A DNA stretch of 29,001 nt from JAWXVD01 sp044425705. GTDB lineage: Bacteria; Bacillota; Clostridia; Lachnospirales; Lachnospiraceae. Below the pieces are notes generated by a model that did not search any database, had not been told where the DNA came from, and worked only from the letters and a program-made list of their open reading frames with translations. Numbering within the stretch: position 1 is the first letter of the stretch; each line of letters starts with the position of its first letter. The position numbers and the translations under genes were made by a program. The stretch is from contig JAWXVD010000033.1 in the NCBI GenBank assembly GCA_044425705.1, positions 1 through 29,001 of the forward strand. Direction: 5' to 3'. Below, piece by piece: positions 7,755-15,858 of the stretch.

Positions 7755-8564
7755 ATGTTAATAAAAAAATTAAGTTGTGTTATTTTAAGTTTATGCGTTC
7801 TTGTTATGACAGGGCAACCTATGTCAGTAAATGCCATTGATAATGATATTGTGATGGAAGTAAATGGAGCAGAGATAAACGTTAGCGAGTTAGCAAAGGA
7901 AAATGGAGTAGATCCATATGAACTATTAAATTCAATTAACACTCCATCAATAGATGGAAGAATTTCACCATGGTCAAATGTAGAGGTTAAATATGACCTT
8001 ATTATGGAGATAGATGGAGTGGAAATAAATATTACAGAGCTAGCTAATCAAAACAATGTGGATCCTTATGAATTGAGAGAAGCTATTAACAATGGGTATG
8101 GAACACTATATGGAGAATTATCAGTGTTTTCAATGTTAGATAAAAGCGGAACTAATATCGCTACTACATACACAGTAAGTGATGAACTATCTAGAACAGG
8201 AATGCAACAGAAATATTGTATAAGTCAAGACTCGACGGCGTATGTTTCAAGTGCAGGAGCTCTTACAGCGAGTGGAAAAACACCAACGGTAGGTATGTGT
8301 GCGATGCATATTGACGTTACGACTAAAACAGGATCAACGACAGAAAATATGGTAAGGCTAGGAGAAACAATATATATGAATTCTGCAGTAAATGTTAATG
8401 GAACAAATTATTATACACTTAAAGTAGAAGATAGGGGAGAACGTGAAAATGCTACTGCTTTTTGGATAGATGTATATTTTGGTTTGAGTTCTTCTTATTA
8501 TCAAAATGCAATAACATATGGTGTTAAACCAGTAAGCTTTCACTATTATTACTATGAGTCGTAG
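7755..8564 (+). CDS. Secreted protein with two N-terminal repeats and a 3D-like domain
   Basis: The ATG at 7755 is preferred because GGAG lies six bases upstream; in-frame ATGs at 7743 and 7749 have no SD. The 269-residue product has a signal peptide (cleavage near VNA). Two copies of a roughly 30-residue unit follow (NGAEINVSELAKENGVDPYE, then DGVEINITELANQNNVDPYE), separated by SPWSNVEVKYD. The C-terminal part (TASGKTPTVGM, LGETIYM, KVEDRGE, WIDVYF) resembles the 3D (three-Asp) domain of secreted wall-active proteins. The first Asp position appears to be His, so activity is doubtful. A paralogue follows. Confidence 0.8.
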   Translation: MLIKKLSCVILSLCVLVMTGQPMSVNAIDNDIVMEVNGAEINVSELAKENGVDPYELLNSINTPSIDGRISPWSNVEVKYDLIMEIDGVEINITELANQNNVDPYELREAINNGYGTLYGELSVFSMLDKSGTNIATTYTVSDELSRTGMQQKYCISQDSTAYVSSAGALTASGKTPTVGMCAMHIDVTTKTGSTTENMVRLGETIYMNSAVNVNGTNYYTLKVEDRGERENATAFWIDVYFGLSSSYYQNAITYGVKPVSFHYYYYES

Positions 8565-8577
8565 TTTGAGTTTCAAT

Positions 8578-8602
8578 AAAATGTTTCTATGTGTAACATT
8601 TT
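8578..8602 (+). terminator. Weak hairpin after the first 3D-like protein
   Basis: AAAATGTT (8578-8585) pairs with AACATTTT (8595-8602) over a 9-base loop, followed by AAATTT. The AT-rich stem and poor T-tract make it a weak terminator candidate between the two paralogues. Confidence 0.35.
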
Positions 8603-8664
8603 AAATTTATATGACAGACAATGGCGAAGATAAAGGTATAAAAAGCAAAGAGGGTGAATTGAAG

Positions 8665-9351
8665 ATGAGTGTATGTATTAGAAAATTAAGTTGTTTTATT
8701 ATGGTACTATGCGTTCTTATCGTGATAGGATATTCCATGCCAGTAAGTGCTAGGGATGGTGATATTTTCTTAGAGGTACAAAATGGAACACTAATAAATA
8801 TTAGTGTGCTAGCTAGGGAGAATGGTGTGGATCCATATGAACTAATAGAGGCTATCAATAGTCAGCCAGAGGATGGAAATATTTCTCCATGGTCAAATGT
8901 AGAAGTTAAGTATGACATTGTAATGGAAATTAATGGAATAGATGTAAATATTAGTGAAACAGGAAGAGACTGTCTAGCAACAGATACTACAATAAGAGAA
9001 GCTATTAGAGAAGAACCAATAGAAGCAGAGTATACTGAAACGCTAAGCTTAGCTACATCAGGAACCTCAACGCTAGAGCGTGAAGAAGTACAACAGCTAT
9101 ATTGTACCTATTTAGATGCAGCAACTTATGGATCTAATGGGAAGATACCTACACTAGGTATCAGTGCAATGCATATAAACATTGTTAGAACTACCGGTAC
9201 TCGGACATCATCGAATGTGAAGTTAGGAGAGACGTTGTATATGGATGATGCAGTAGAAATTGATGGAGCAAATTACCACATGATGCGTGTAGAAGAGCAA
9301 GGAACGGCTATAGATAAAACGGGTTATGGGATATCTATTTATTTTGGTTAA
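8665..9351 (+). CDS. Secreted paralogue of the preceding protein, degenerate 3D-like domain
   Basis: Starting at the ATG after AGAGGGTGA, the 228-residue product has a signal peptide (cleavage near VSA). It shares the layout of its upstream neighbour: LARENGVDPYELIEAIN, the identical SPWSNVEVKYD linker, and a C-terminal domain with LGISAMHI, LGETLYM and SIYFG. The second N-terminal repeat has eroded, with only DVNISETGRD recognisable. In the C-terminal domain the late Asp positions are replaced (RVEEQG, ISIYF). It is therefore a tandem duplicate that has drifted further. The frame extends to 8611 without a good SD. Confidence 0.8.
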   Translation: MSVCIRKLSCFIMVLCVLIVIGYSMPVSARDGDIFLEVQNGTLINISVLARENGVDPYELIEAINSQPEDGNISPWSNVEVKYDIVMEINGIDVNISETGRDCLATDTTIREAIREEPIEAEYTETLSLATSGTSTLEREEVQQLYCTYLDAATYGSNGKIPTLGISAMHINIVRTTGTRTSSNVKLGETLYMDDAVEIDGANYHMMRVEEQGTAIDKTGYGISIYFG

Positions 9352-9390
9352 AGTACATTATTTAATTGTTTGAAAGAGAGGGCTAGTTTC

Positions 9391-10125
9391 ATGATAAGGA
9401 AATTTAAAAGTGTAATGATGCTATTAAGCATGGTCTTACTATTACAAGGATGTGCTATAACAGAAGATATAGTGGAACAAACCATTGATGAAGTTGAAAC
9501 TACATTGGAGGAAGCAGTAACAGCTGAGACACAAGAAAGTGACAGTGAACAGATCGATGTTAAACTAGAGATTTCTATGGAAGAGGCAATTGAGATTGGG
9601 GCAACAGAGGCTGCAACATATTATGATGATTTACAATTATCAGCTGTTTATAGTTATGATGGAGATGAACTAAGAGAAGAAGATGCGGGAGTAGATGGGA
9701 AAAGACAATTATGGTATGTTAATTTTGCCAATGAAGAATCAAATCTAGTTCATTTACTTATTAAAAATGGTGAAATAGAGAGAGTTCATACTTATGATGA
9801 AAGTGGTAATTATGGACTGATTGATACTTCAATCATAACAATGACGGCTCAAGATGCAGTGGATAAAAGTATAGAACTAGGTCTTAGAGGTGGTAATCCA
9901 GACAAACCAGAAGAATGGGTATCGGGATTTAATTTCAACCTAGTATACGGTTCTTTAACAGAAGCACCAGAAGAAGTACAATTGTTTATAGAAGTAATAG
10001 GAATATCACAAAATGATAATTTTGCACATGTAATTTTTGATGCAGAAACTAGTACTCTTCTATTAGCTGAAGAGAAAGTAGTGGATGAAAACGGTGATGT
10101 GATTGAATGGAGGGAATTGCATTAG
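9391..10125 (+). CDS. Lipoprotein with possible PepSY-like domains
   Basis: The ATG at 9391 gives a 244-residue lipoprotein (LLLQGC, Cys21) with an acidic linker of about 35 residues. The body has two units, each starting with an EAIEIGATEAA or DAVDKSIELGLRGG helix followed by strands. This is the helix-then-sheet arrangement seen in PepSY-type domains, and the C-terminal FDAETSTLLLAEEKVVDENG fits such a strand. The assignment is tentative. The end overlaps the start of the next gene by 19 bases, so the two are coupled. Confidence 0.7.
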   Translation: MIRKFKSVMMLLSMVLLLQGCAITEDIVEQTIDEVETTLEEAVTAETQESDSEQIDVKLEISMEEAIEIGATEAATYYDDLQLSAVYSYDGDELREEDAGVDGKRQLWYVNFANEESNLVHLLIKNGEIERVHTYDESGNYGLIDTSIITMTAQDAVDKSIELGLRGGNPDKPEEWVSGFNFNLVYGSLTEAPEEVQLFIEVIGISQNDNFAHVIFDAETSTLLLAEEKVVDENGDVIEWRELH

Positions 10126-10808
10126 TTGTAATTTTCACAGTTTGTACTTTGGTATATGTTCACGTATCAAAAGAAGATTTGGTGTGGGAAAATATAAAGG
10201 ATGAAGATGGTAATCTGACTCAAGTATTAGATATGAGTGATGAAGAACTTGAAAAATATCAGCTCTCCTTTTTAGAAAAGCCATATGCTAATTCACTAAC
10301 TCAGTTCTTTACTGATTACGTGTATGAATTAAAGAAAAGTGTATGTTATGATTATCGTGATGAGGGAAATCACGAAATACTAGTTGGTTATATTTCAGGT
10401 ACTTGGGCACAGCAGTCTGAAACATATACATCTGAGATAGAATCATTTGGCTTAACAGGGACATACCGAAATCTTGTTGGAAAAGAAGAAATGGATGCTT
10501 ACACAAAGGGGAGCTACAAAATGGACCCACAGTATGATTCTAGTATTGGTCTTTTTGTGGGTATCATAATTACGAAATATGAAGTTATAAAAAAAGATAA
10601 ATCTACAGGTGAAATAATTTCAACAAGAGATGAATACGTTATGACGACGCATAAAAAGGTGTCTTATCCCATTCAAATATCTGATATGGATGATGCAACT
10701 ATAAGCTATTTATATGGGGATAGTTGGAATGATGCCTATATGATTGCGGACGGATTACTTTTACCCCCTCAGTCTAGTGACGATATTGTATTAGCAAAAC
10801 GTTATTAA
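10107..10808 (+). CDS. Membrane-anchored protein of unknown function
   Basis: The 233-residue product begins with one hydrophobic segment (about residues 4-20). A soluble, acidic and Tyr-rich region follows that would lie outside the cell. No motif is recognised. The ATG overlaps the preceding lipoprotein gene, and no later ATG leaves the membrane segment intact, so this start is kept although its SD is poor. Close coupling suggests joint work with the lipoprotein. Confidence 0.65.
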   Translation: MEGIALVVIFTVCTLVYVHVSKEDLVWENIKDEDGNLTQVLDMSDEELEKYQLSFLEKPYANSLTQFFTDYVYELKKSVCYDYRDEGNHEILVGYISGTWAQQSETYTSEIESFGLTGTYRNLVGKEEMDAYTKGSYKMDPQYDSSIGLFVGIIITKYEVIKKDKSTGEIISTRDEYVMTTHKKVSYPIQISDMDDATISYLYGDSWNDAYMIADGLLLPPQSSDDIVLAKRY

Positions 10809-10867
10809 ATAGCATATGTTCTTTATAGCAAAAAGCAAATCGAAGTGGTAGGATTTTAGAAGGGTGT

Positions 10868-11137
10868 ATGGGTATGATAATATTTGGAGTAAGTTTACTG
10901 TTAACTAATGAATTTGGTAGATATATAAAATTAAGAGAGTATTTAGAGAAGTCTAATATTCAATGCAAGGTAAAAACAATTGATCCCAATGCTAGATGGG
11001 TTGGGGGAAAGACTATGGGAACTACAAGAGGCATGAGTGTAGGAACAAGTAGTACGGATTCTCTCATGTATGAATTAATTGTATCGAAACGAGATCTAGA
11101 TGAGGCAAAGCATATTATGATTAAGAATAATTTATAA
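10868..11137 (+). CDS. Small membrane-anchored protein, DUF2007-like soluble part
   Basis: The 89-residue product has one short N-terminal hydrophobic segment (MGMIIFGVSLLLTNEFG). The soluble part ends in YELIVSKRDLDEAKHIM, resembling small proteins of the putative signal-transducing (DUF2007-like) type common in Lachnospiraceae. Two ATGs, at 10868 and 10874, are possible; AGAAGGG lies close to the first. No partner is evident. It is the last intact gene before the decayed region. Confidence 0.65.
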   Translation: MGMIIFGVSLLLTNEFGRYIKLREYLEKSNIQCKVKTIDPNARWVGGKTMGTTRGMSVGTSSTDSLMYELIVSKRDLDEAKHIMIKNNL

Positions 11138-11979
11138 ACGTGGTAAGATTTAATTAAGCGCCTCCAATAAGTTTACAAATGGCATGAAATGATAATCAAA
11201 GTTCTACCCCACTCCCGCATCGCATACACTATAAAAAAGCTATATTCGGGGAAGACTTCCTATGGATTACATAGAAGAACGGGCAGTGACCATTGCCCAT
11301 TATATGATAGAACACAAGGTGACGGTGAGGCAGGCTGCGAAGGAATTTGGGGTCAGTAAATCAACGATACATACGGAAGTAACGAAACCGAATGGTTTTG
11401 GGTTATCATAGAAATAAATGAAACTATAAGTTAAAGGAGAGGAGATTGTAATGCCAGTACGTGGTATTACATTTGAAAAAATCAGGTCACTATAGTTTGA
11501 AGGAAAATTATGCGAATTGTAGATGGAATTGTTACGTGGTTAGATGGAGAATTAGATATCGCACCAAGGGTTAAAATGAAGAGGAATATCATACAAAAAA
11601 CACATAAAGCCTAAAATATAAAGCTTATTGTTTAGTGTTCTCTTACTCATAACACTTTCAGAGAGGATTGTATTAGAACAACATTTCCGATAACAACGTA
11701 TTTTAATTACAAAATAGTATCAGTACTTATAAGTTACAATTCATAAAGTATTTAAGAGTCCCACCATTTATATAGGTTATATTCAAACATAAGAAGTTCG
11801 TCGAAATATCATGGAAGGATGGTGCAGATATTTACACTGGCTGGGTTCAAAATTGGAAGATATGTAAATTTAAATAAAACTCTTTCAAATAGGAATTGTT
11901 TTAGTAGGTCTGAAATATAATATAATTAAAATATGTTATGCATATTGACTTTAGTAGCACGCAAATGTATTATAGTTGT
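11138..11979. other. Decayed non-coding stretch
   Basis: About 840 bases without an intact gene. It contains the SpoIIID fragment (11262-11411). Two tiny frames follow: 11451-11495, starting MPVRGITFEKIRSL after an AAGGAGAGGAG SD, and 11510-11626, reading MRIVDGIVTWLDGELDIAPR. They look like pieces of one broken gene. A further fragment near 11788-11875 reads KKFVEISWKDGADIYTGWVQ. None has an assignable function. Confidence 0.55.
11262..11411 (+). pseudogene. spoIIID: Truncated sporulation regulator SpoIIID
   Basis: The 49 codons from the ATG read MDYIEERAVTIAHYMIEHK and then TVRQAAKEFGVSKSTIHTEV. This is the N-terminal half and recognition helix of SpoIIID, the small mother-cell transcription factor of spore formers (usually about 80-90 residues). 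After TEVTK the match ends in an unrelated tail and a stop, so the C-terminal half with its second DNA-contacting helix is missing. The piece is richer in G and C than its surroundings. It is probably a duplicate remnant, with a functional copy elsewhere. Confidence 0.8.
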
Positions 11980-12139
11980 ATGGAGAGATGCCAGCGAAAG
12001 CGAAGTAAAGATGGACGGGACAGCCCATTTCCTTATTGGGGGCAAATAATAACCATAGCATATTATCGTGTAAACGATACGCTGTCCAATTAAAATTATT
12101 TAATGAGCGCTTGTATGAATAATACAAGCGTTTTATTTT
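11980..12139 (+). ncRNA. Possible structured leader RNA ending in a terminator hairpin
   Basis: This stretch is more structured and GC-richer than its surroundings. GGACAGC (12018-12024) can pair with GCTGTCC (12081-12087). Inside, TATCGT (12064-12069) pairs with ACGATA (12074-12079) over a GTAA tetraloop of the GNRA class, and GCCC/GGGC segments give another, competing stem. An intrinsic terminator follows at 12108-12139, directly before the SD of the next gene. This layout fits a cis-regulatory leader, but I do not recognise a known riboswitch class. A 37-codon frame (11980-12093) crosses it and is unlikely to be a gene. Confidence 0.35.
12108..12139 (+). terminator. Intrinsic terminator immediately before the PBECR4-like gene
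   Basis: CGCTTGTAT (12108-12116) pairs perfectly with ATACAAGCG (12122-12130) over a 5-base loop and is followed by TTTTATTTT. The start codon of the next gene lies only 13 bases beyond, so it could act as an attenuator for that gene rather than a plain end of transcription. Confidence 0.75.
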
Positions 12140-12151
12140 GGAGAAAAACAA

Positions 12152-12760
12152 ATGTTTACAAAAGAAGATTTACTGACATTAGAAAAAATGCCAACGTGGA
12201 ATGATATCAGCCTTGCATTATATAAAGAATTTGCTTCAAATGTATTGTTTCCAAAAACATTTCGTTATTACCTTGAAAATGGACTGATTATAGACATACA
12301 ATTTAAAGAATGGGCAATGAAACATTTATGGGGGATTCAACATATAGATAGTTCTGTTAAGAATACAGAGCTGTTTGAAAAAATTGATAATGGATTATCA
12401 TTTGCAGATTTTTCAAAAACAAAGGCAATGAAAAATCGATTAATGGATAACAGGGATCGTATAAGAATGTTTGCATGTGTCTACACAGTATTGAGAACAG
12501 GCAGTTTGTTTTATATAGAGGGTGGACAAGTACCAAATTCTGAAATTCGTATTGATTACATAAAAAGTAAGGAAATAGATTCTAAAGGGGTCAATCTTGG
12601 GATGAGGTACGAAGAAAATGTGTATGTTCCACTAACATTATTGATTGATAGAGCCATCGATCCAACCAGAACTGTACGTAATTTAACGTTAATTAAGGTT
12701 ATGAAAATGGAAATTATCGAAAATAATATAATTATAGAAAGCAAAGAGTACAAAAAATAA
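12152..12760 (+). CDS. Hypothetical protein, possibly PBECR4-type nuclease domain
   Basis: The 202-residue soluble protein has no signal or membrane segment. The stretch IDIQFKEWAMKHLWGIQHI, a later DFSKTKAMKNRLMDNRDRI helix and a strand-rich second half resemble the PBECR4 domain, one of the phage-associated Barnase/EndoU/ColicinE5/RelE-like nuclease families predicted to be toxins. This is from memory of the family pattern and is moderate at best. It stands alone, directly behind a terminator hairpin and among mobile-DNA remnants. No antitoxin-like gene is adjacent. The start has a GGAG SD. Confidence 0.6.
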   Translation: MFTKEDLLTLEKMPTWNDISLALYKEFASNVLFPKTFRYYLENGLIIDIQFKEWAMKHLWGIQHIDSSVKNTELFEKIDNGLSFADFSKTKAMKNRLMDNRDRIRMFACVYTVLRTGSLFYIEGGQVPNSEIRIDYIKSKEIDSKGVNLGMRYEENVYVPLTLLIDRAIDPTRTVRNLTLIKVMKMEIIENNIIIESKEYKK

Positions 12761-12800
12761 GAAATAATGATGTTTGATAGATTTTGTTTGTAAGTTTTGC

Positions 12801-12847
12801 ATAATAATAGTCCTCCTGAGATTTTATCACAGGAGGACTATTATTAT
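12801..12847. terminator. Strong bidirectional hairpin after the PBECR4-like gene
   Basis: An 18-bp perfect inverted repeat (12801-12818 with 12830-12847) has an 11-base loop. The core is AGTCCTCCTG/CAGGAGGACT with AT flanks. It lies 40 bases after the stop and suits termination from either side, although the T-tract is short. Confidence 0.75.
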
Positions 12848-12981
12848 TACGATACTTCTTAAGTCATATTAACAATCTTCATAGCCCAATACTAAAATTC
12901 GTCGAAATTATCAAAAAAGTGCATAGTTAAATTCAAGTACTTAGTAGAGTGGGGTATTAGGAGTAGCGCCGCTATCTACTA

Positions 12982-13405
12982 AATATTTTAGTTGGAAAAA
13001 GTCACATGGCAACAGCTATCGATGTAGAAGCATGTATGCAAGGAAAGAAGGTACGCTTTTACAAACAGCAACACTGGTAATGAATTACTAGATGCAAAAG
13101 CTGATGGAATATTAATAAAACTTCTTAAGAGATATAGTAAAATAAATTTATTAATATGTGACGAATGGGAATACCTCACCTTCGGAGCATAAGGATCTCA
13201 ATTACTATTTCAAGTAATTGCAGATTGTTATGAGATAAGAAGTTTAATTATTACAACGAATATCGAGTTCAGTAAATGGAATAGTATCGTCTATGATGAG
13301 CAATTAACAACAGCTGCACTCATAGACTGATTGGTCCAACACAGTCATTTGATTGTGTTCGATAGAGAAAACTGGAGATTCGAACATTCTTTGATGAAAA
13401 TATAG
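12982..13405 (+). pseudogene. Decayed IstB-type ATPase of an IS21-family element
   Basis: Conceptual translation gives the second half of an IstB-like transposition helper. It opens with the Walker A remnant VGKSHMATAI, then EACMQGKKVRFY, a frameshift, KINLLICDEWEYL (Walker B region), QLLFQVIADCYEIRSLIITT, EFSKWN and HLIVFDRENWRFEHSLMK. Two in-frame stops (near 13190 and 13330) and one frameshift interrupt it. The N-terminal half is missing and no transposase gene accompanies it, so the element is dead. The 110 bases before it show nothing I can assign. Confidence 0.85.
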
Positions 13406-13425
13406 TAACTATTAACCCAATATAG

Positions 13426-13929
13426 GTGTTACACTTTTGCATTACATTTTGTTACACGTCGGGGTTGCGTAATACAAGATTTGCTATATCAAAGAATGGT
13501 GGGCAGACAAGCAACCTATACACTTTAACATTGCCACAGAAACAGCCTTTAAACGAGATGTGCGAGGAATTGGAATGTGATGGTGTCATTGACTGCAGAA
13601 GTGAAGAAGTGAGTTGTGTGGAGCTAGAAGAAGCCACAGAACACAATAAGAAATGCGAAGTGAAACATATTAGTTTTGATATGATGAAAAGTGAAAAGAA
13701 GCAACTAAAAGACCAAGTAACACCCCCAGTTCAAAAAGAAGAAATACCCCTGGTTCACTTGTTGAAACATAGTGATAAAAGCACTAGTGACAGTTTTTTG
13801 AGAAAATTATTTAGACTTGTGAAAGTTGGAAAAACACCTGTTGGTGGTATGGAGAAAGTAGTTGTTTCTTCGTCTGCTGTGGACGGGAGGGGGGTTCATT
13901 TTGATACTCCCTTTAACTTATCAGATTAA
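13426..13929 (+). pseudogene. Fragment resembling a replication-protein or HTH C-terminal part
   Basis: An open frame of 167 codons starts just after the istB remnant without an SD. Its first part (RFAISKNGGQTSNLYTLTLP) resembles the end of the winged helix in plasmid or phage replication-type HTH proteins, where GGQxSNLYxL is common. The rest is a charged, low-complexity tail. The conserved upstream part of the domain is absent, so this is probably the 3' piece of a gene disrupted by the IS21-type insertion. Expression is doubtful. Confidence 0.5.
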
Positions 13930-14231
13930 CTCTATTTAAAAGCGTAAAAGAAAAATTGATAAAGTATATATATTCTAAGTATATAGAGAGCTTCTTGTTT
14001 TCACTATTGTTTAAAAGATTACAGTAATAAAATGGTGTAACACATTTGGGGCGCACGCGGCTTGGAGGGAGATGATTAAGAAGAACATAAATGTTTTTTA
14101 CAAAATATTGAATTTAAATACAACTTTGTGGTATTATTTATAATATTAACGGCAGTAGAGAATCGAGGATTAGGCAGTCCTTCAAAATAGGTTAAAACGA
14201 ATTTATAATAATTTCAGATAGGAGATATGCT
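13930..14231 (+). promoter_or_regulatory. Gap before the ATPase pair with a -10-like box
   Basis: About 300 bases hold no gene. A consensus TATAAT lies at 14139-14144, about 90 bases before the ATPase start. A good -35 partner is not evident, so the promoter call is weak. A short GC-rich patch near 14050-14070 has no recognised role. Confidence 0.3.
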
Positions 14232-15215
14232 ATGAGTATCAAAAAGGTAAAATTGCAAAATTTCACTGTTTTTAATGAAATTGAGGTCGATTTTAGTAGT
14301 GGTGTTAATGTTATTATCGGTGAAAACGGAACAGGTAAAACACATTTGATGAAAGGTATCTACATGATAAGTAGACCTAAAGCTGAACATGGCAAAAATT
14401 TTGATGCTGTGAGAGAATACTTTCAATCAACTAATGTTGAAGTTATACGAAGTGATAAGATGGACCAAGCTTTGATATATACTGAATATGATGAGATTGG
14501 CATTAGATGTAGCATTTTTAATAATGATTCTACTGAAATTAAAAAAATGAATACTTCTAAAGACCTAGTATGGGACAATGTATTTATTCCAGCTAAGGAT
14601 ATGCTTACTCACTCAAAAGGATTTGTTTCTTTGTATGACGAACGATATATGCCTTTTGATAAATCATACAAAGACATTATCAGTAAATCAATGCTTACGA
14701 ATCTTAAAAAAATTCCAGAACTCGGTAAAGCCATTTTGCCCAAATTAGAAGAATTGATTGGTGGTAAAGTTGTTATTGAGAATGAAGTGTTTTATATTCA
14801 GAAAGCTAATGGAGAACGAGTTAGTTTCTCTTTAGAGGCAGAGGGTATAAAAAAGATAGCTATTATCTGGCAACTTATCATCAATGGAAGTATTTCTAAA
14901 GGCAGCGTCTTGTTTTGGGATGAACCAGAAGCAAATATAAATCCCAAATTGCTTAAAGATGTAGCTGAGATTTTGTTAGAACTTTCAAGGAATGGTGTGC
15001 AGGTGTTTGTTGCTTCTCATAACTATATTTTTGCAAAATATATAGAAGTTTTGATGAAAGACACAGATAATGTGTCATTCCACTCCTTATATAAAACAGA
15101 AGATGGGGCTAAGTGCGAAACAAATAGGGATTTTAGAGAACTAAAGCACAATTCTATTGTTTCATCATTTGATAAATTGTTGGATCAAGTGTTTGAGCTT
15201 AATTTGGGTGAATAA
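14232..15215 (+). CDS. AAA/ABC-type ATPase of a two-gene defence-like module
   Basis: The 327-residue protein is a compact SMC/RecF-like ATPase. It has MSIKKVKLQNFTVFNEIEVD at the N-terminus, Walker A GENGTGKT (residues 30-37), a signature-like SLEAEGIKK near 205-213, Walker B VLFWDEPEANINP with Asp230/Glu231, and a switch histidine in VASHNYIFAKY. The coiled-coil part is short. Such AAA_15/AAA_21 ATPases often pair with a nuclease in phage defence. The partner starts one base after its stop. The pair sits between mobile-DNA remnants and an agr locus. The substrate is unknown. Confidence 0.85.
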   Translation: MSIKKVKLQNFTVFNEIEVDFSSGVNVIIGENGTGKTHLMKGIYMISRPKAEHGKNFDAVREYFQSTNVEVIRSDKMDQALIYTEYDEIGIRCSIFNNDSTEIKKMNTSKDLVWDNVFIPAKDMLTHSKGFVSLYDERYMPFDKSYKDIISKSMLTNLKKIPELGKAILPKLEELIGGKVVIENEVFYIQKANGERVSFSLEAEGIKKIAIIWQLIINGSISKGSVLFWDEPEANINPKLLKDVAEILLELSRNGVQVFVASHNYIFAKYIEVLMKDTDNVSFHSLYKTEDGAKCETNRDFRELKHNSIVSSFDKLLDQVFELNLGE

Positions 15216-15216
15216 T

Positions 15217-15726
15217 ATGGAGAGAGTATTTGTAGAAGAAAACAACACTTATAAGATTGATTTTACAAGCGCTTTATGGGCAACAGATAAACTTAATGAG
15301 CTTTTCCATAATGCTAAAGTGCCACTGAGTGATGTTGATTTTATTGCTGAAACACAAGATGAAATTCTGTTTGTGGAATATAAAAATTCCAATATCCCAA
15401 ATGCTGTTAGCCCAGAGGGGTTTAACCCATTGGAAGATAAAAAAATAAGCCAAGTAGTAAAGAAATATTACGATAGCTTAACATATATCAGTGCATTAGA
15501 AAAAGATTGTACGAAAAGAAAAGTCTATGTATATATTTTGGAAGCACCAAAGGCTGATAGTGTGTTGAGAAGTAAAGTGAGAATCCGACTCAAGACATTA
15601 CTTCCATTTTTACTTCAAGAGCAAAATGATTTTGGGCATACTTTGATTGATGATGTAAGGGTGGTGTCTATTGAAAAGTGGAATGAAGATTATCCAGAGT
15701 TTCCGATTGTTGAAGTTGCAAGATAG
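15217..15726 (+). CDS. PD-(D/E)xK-like partner of the ATPase
   Basis: The 169-residue protein begins at the ATG one base after the ATPase stop; a frame 20 codons longer lies inside the ATPase gene and is not chosen. Residues 38-60 contain a DVDFIAETQDEILFVEYKNS arrangement, where Asp41 and Glu54-x-Lys56 fit the beta-hairpin core of PD-(D/E)xK nucleases. A helical region with many Lys and Arg follows. I do not recognise a named family, so nuclease activity is inferred. Tight linkage indicates that it works with the ATPase. A strong terminator follows. Confidence 0.75.
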   Translation: MERVFVEENNTYKIDFTSALWATDKLNELFHNAKVPLSDVDFIAETQDEILFVEYKNSNIPNAVSPEGFNPLEDKKISQVVKKYYDSLTYISALEKDCTKRKVYVYILEAPKADSVLRSKVRIRLKTLLPFLLQEQNDFGHTLIDDVRVVSIEKWNEDYPEFPIVEVAR

Positions 15727-15750
15727 AAAAATACATTGGTATACACAAAA

Positions 15751-15798
15751 AAATAAGACAGCTAACCTAATTTAAATAGTTAGCTGTCTTATTTTTTT
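15751..15798. terminator. Bidirectional terminator between the ATPase pair and the XRE gene
   Basis: AAATAAGACAGCTAAC (15751-15766) pairs perfectly with GTTAGCTGTCTTATTT (15779-15794) over a 12-base loop, with A-runs before and T-runs after. It separates the convergent ATPase/partner pair and XRE gene and suits both. Confidence 0.9.
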
Positions 15799-15858
15799 GC
15801 AGCTGAATCATATGGAAAATTCAAGTTAAACTTAGTGATAGATATTGATTAGGTGGTA

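Noticed and set aside
11951..12151. Minus-strand frame of 66 codons before the PBECR4-like gene
   Set aside because: It covers the hairpin-rich leader and terminator in antisense, has no SD and no family resemblance.
13452..13646. Minus-strand Ser-rich frame opposite the replication-like fragment
   Set aside because: Low complexity, antisense to a frame with a recognisable motif, and no SD.
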